Below the pieces are notes generated by a model. It had not been told where the DNA came from. It saw only the letters and a program-made list of their open reading frames with translations, and made no database searches. A DNA stretch of 64,000 nucleotides from Allium sativum (Eukaryota > Streptophyta > Magnoliopsida > Asparagales > Amaryllidaceae), in contig CM060911.1 in assembly GCA_030737875.1 (NCBI GenBank), forward strand, positions 108,852,625 to 108,916,624. The letters run 5' to 3'. Positions 61,701-64,000 of the stretch are shown here, one piece after another; position 1 is the stretch's first letter; the number at the start of each line of letters is the position of its first letter. Both the position numbers and the translations under genes were made by a program.

Positions 61701-62617
61701 AGAAGCTCCTGCGCTTTGACCTTGTCCATGTTTCTTCGGGCACTCCTTAGCAAAGTGTCCGACCTCTCCACAATTTAAGCAAGTATTCTTCCTTCTTTTG
61801 TAGTCCTTTACCCAGTAACCCCCGCGTCCGCAACTATGGCACTTCCTCTTATCCTTAGCCTTGTCATTCTTTCTACCCTTCTTCTTCTATTGTTGTTGTC
61901 CTTTCTTGGGCCATACTTTCTTGTTTTGTGTTTCCTCAACCTTAACTTCCTTCTTATCGCTTTTGTCTTCCGCATGCATCAAGGCCATATCAGCGAGCCT
62001 TTCAAAAGTTTCTCCCATTGGAATATGGGACATAGCTAACCCATGAAGGGTTTCATTCAGTCCTTTAACAAACCGCAAAACTTTCTCATGCGGAGTATCT
62101 ACCAGTTCCAATCTAGACCTTGCTAGCTGGTTGAATCTGTTTGCATATTCTTGGACATTCATGGTTCCTTGCTTTAGCGCCAAGAATCTTTCCATTTGCA
62201 TGCTTTTCTCAGCTTGAGAAAGAAACTTCCTTTCAAACCTCTGTCTAAAATCATCCCAAGTTTCCATTGGACGCCCCGCTTGTGTTACTTCCCACCAGAA
62301 ATAAGCTTCATCTTTCAGTAGTCAGGCGGTAACTGAATCTTCCTACGATCGTCCACTTCAAAAATTCCAAATAGATCCTCCGTTTCCTTGAGCCAATTCC
62401 TTGCCTCTACAAACGTATCCGTTCCACGGAATGGCTTTCCTCCTATAGCACAGAAATCTTTGTAGATCTTAGAGAAGTTATCTGCACGTTGAGGAGGAGG
62501 AGGAATGACTGGTGCAGCTGGGGGAGGAACATCTGCTTGACCACCAGCAGGCCCCGTGGCCTCTTGATACCTACGGAACCAACCTGGTATCGTAACGCCC
62601 TCAGGATTATTAGGTTC
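61701..62617 (-). pseudogene. Element E, gag segment
   Basis: Starts a few codons into gag (PEGVTIPGWFRRYQE, compare [15 protein letters not shown] in C), because G inserted at 62617. A capsid-like region (62267-61900) and two zinc-knuckle remnants (about 61835-61745) can be read. One knuckle keeps CLNCGEVGHFAKEC; the other ends in tyrosine instead of cysteine. A frame break near 62325 and an in-frame stop at 61887 kill the frame. The 5' LTR of E is not in the window. Confidence 0.9.
62613..62617. repeat. Target-site duplication of element G (left copy)
   Basis: GGTTC directly before the TG that starts the G LTR. The partner lies beyond the right edge, so this rests on the LTR start alone. 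Confidence 0.7.
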
Positions 62618-62875
62618 TGTAACACCCCGTATGTTGAATAACTTGTTATAATATAAATCAGGGCAGAATTAAATTTTAAGATCTGAATCAGGGGAAACGG
62701 GCTATGCCATTGCGGTCGTCTCGGAAAAATACGCGAAATAGAGTCCGAGTTTTCGAAAATCGGAGTCTGTATGACCCAGTTAAGGCCCGAAGAAGTTTTC
62801 AGAAAATTCAAATTTCGAAAAACAGATTTCAAATGCAGAAGGGGGGCTAGGCGGGAAAATTCCCGCCAGCACCAG

Positions 62876-62951
62876 GTCGACCCCCATGTCGACTGGGGAG
62901 TCGACACGCAGGGGGGTGTGTCGACAGTAGTGTCGACACCCCTGTCGACAC
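62876..62951 (+). repeat. GTCGAC cluster in G LTR
   Basis: Six GTCGAC sites in 75 bp, upstream of TATA as in C. Flanking bases differ from C, so the sites rather than the whole patch seem to be kept. Confidence 0.85.
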
Positions 62952-63080
62952 AGGTGGCTCGGCCAGTTTGGCTGGGTGCACTGTTCTGGCTGTTGGGCTG
63001 TGTTTGGTGGCTTGTGACGAGATCTGATGGCTCTAAACTATCCTAGGGTTAATCCTATGGCCTAAAACACTTAACTAATC

Positions 63081-63088
63081 TATAAATA
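63081..63088 (+). promoter_or_regulatory. TATA box of G LTR
   Basis: TATAAATA followed by CACCCTAAGACTACAC, at the place equivalent to the C TATA box. Confidence 0.6.
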
Positions 63089-63329
63089 CACCCTAAGACT
63101 ACACTAATTCATACTAAAAATAGAAACAACGTCGTCATGCCGTCAAAATGCAACTAGAAGGAGCCTCCATCAAATTGTAGAAGAAGATAGCTTCTCAAAT
63201 CAACTTCTAATCAACTCTAGCAACTAAATCTTCTTCATAGGAGTGCTAATCAACAAGTTGTGAGTTTCTATGCCTTTAGCAAGCAATTGCTAAACTAATT
63301 ATGATAGGATATAATGAGGTTATGGTTAT

Positions 63330-63960
63330 GTATGTGGATCAATGCAAGTTATGTTATCATATGCAATGTGTTCATGATGTTAGTTATGCAAGTTTTATGC
63401 TATATGTTCATGATGCTAGTTATGCAAGTTGTATGCTATATGCTCATGATGCAAGTTATGCAAGTTTGATGCTATGTGCACATGAAGCTAGTTATGCAAG
63501 TTGGGTGTAATTTATGCTATATGTTCATGATGCTAGTTATGCAAATCACTATGATAAACATTGATCCATTATGACACCATGTTATGCAAGTTTGGTGTTT
63601 GATTATATGCAAGTTCATATATGACATGTTATGCAAGTTTGGTGTTTGATTATATGCAAGTTCATATATGACATGTTATGCAAGTTTGGTGTTTGATTAT
63701 ATGCAAGTTCATATATGACATGTTATGCAAGTTTGGTGTTTGATTATATGCAAGTAACATGTGCAAGTTTACCCCTTTGTATGTCATACATACATATGCA
63801 AGTTTACCCTTTTGTATGACATAAGTAACTTATGCAAGTTACCCTATTTATGACATATGTGATTCATGCAAGTTTGGGTTGATTATTTATGCTAGTTGGG
63901 TTTGATGCTATGGTCATATATGCAAGTTGACACCTTTAAAACCCATGTGATGCTAATGTT
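63330..63960 (+). repeat. ATGCAAGTT tandem repeats in G LTR
   Basis: Two kinds of repeat. An irregular series of GATGCTAGTTATGCAAGTT units (about 63370-63545) is followed by a 47-bp unit containing TTATGCAAGTTTGGTGTTTG repeated almost four times (63581-63755). Further scattered ATGCAAGTT copies extend to about 63925. C carries the same word (CAAACTTGCAT on the plus strand) more sparsely. Confidence 0.85.
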
Positions 63961-64000
63961 ATGCTGTTGAACCCATTGTATTTGTGATGAATCTTCCCTT

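Larger units (their letters stand above)
62618..64000 (+). mobile_element. Element G: 5' part of an LTR related to C, truncated by window edge
   Basis: Starts TGTAACACCCCG and then aligns with the C LTR through GGAAACGGG...GCCATTGCG...CTCGGAAAAATACGCG and GAGTCCGAGTTTTCGAAAA. It then has a GGCGGGAA/TTCCCGCC palindrome (62851-62868), a cluster of six GTCGAC sites (62876-62950), a TATA box (TATAAATA, 63081-63088), a leader and tandem repeats rich in ATGCAAGTT (63330-63960). Either the left LTR of an element extending right or a solo LTR; the window does not tell. Confidence 0.88.

Noticed and set aside
63301..63510. Frame with repeating HDASYAS residues
   Set aside because: A reading of the ATGCAAGTT tandem repeats in G.

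Overview
This is plant nuclear DNA made entirely of LTR retrotransposons. I found no host gene, tRNA, rRNA or CRISPR array. The evidence for a plant is Ty3/gypsy (Metaviridae) polyproteins of the chromovirus type, most like the Tekay/Del clade, and primer-binding sites that match the 3' end of plant initiator-Met tRNA (TGGTATCAGAGC). I cannot name the species.

Seven insertions (called A-G here) form a nest that can be unpicked from 5-bp target-site duplications (TSDs). The oldest layer is E, a decayed minus-strand gag-pol element. Its pieces lie at 60117-62617 (gag, protease, RT, start of RNase H), 45659-45827 (RNase H) and 5863-6862 (RNase H end, integrase). Four elements split it: D (1-5862, minus, continues off the left edge), B (6868-45658, plus, TSD AACTC), F (45828-60116, minus, TSD GTTCT) and G (62618 to the right edge, plus, TSD GGTTC on its left). 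B was then hit twice. A (10538-23833, plus) landed in B's 5' LTR, and C (27128-38869, minus, TSD GAAAT) landed in B's internal region.

A, B and F share an unusual design. Their LTRs are about 6.1-6.5 kb, but their internal regions are only 1.0-1.5 kb and hold a primer-binding site, a polypurine tract and no gag or pol. D has the same kind of LTR. They must depend on proteins supplied in trans. F is diverged from A/B, yet its internal region keeps the same short blocks, including a stem-loop with a palindromic TCATGA core. One pair of its stem has changed on both sides (T-A to C-G), so the structure may be selected, perhaps as an RNA dimerisation or packaging signal.

C carries the only intact large gene, a 1458-codon gag-protease-RT-RNase H-integrase-chromodomain polyprotein. 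C is rearranged: its left LTR is followed by 212 bp of B flank that is repeated after its right LTR, and its own 3' end and polypurine tract are missing. C and G LTRs are relatives and both carry GTCGAC palindrome clusters upstream of a TATA box. C LTRs also carry a pair of tandem hairpins that differ by compensatory base-pair changes. F LTRs contain a long satellite-like array.
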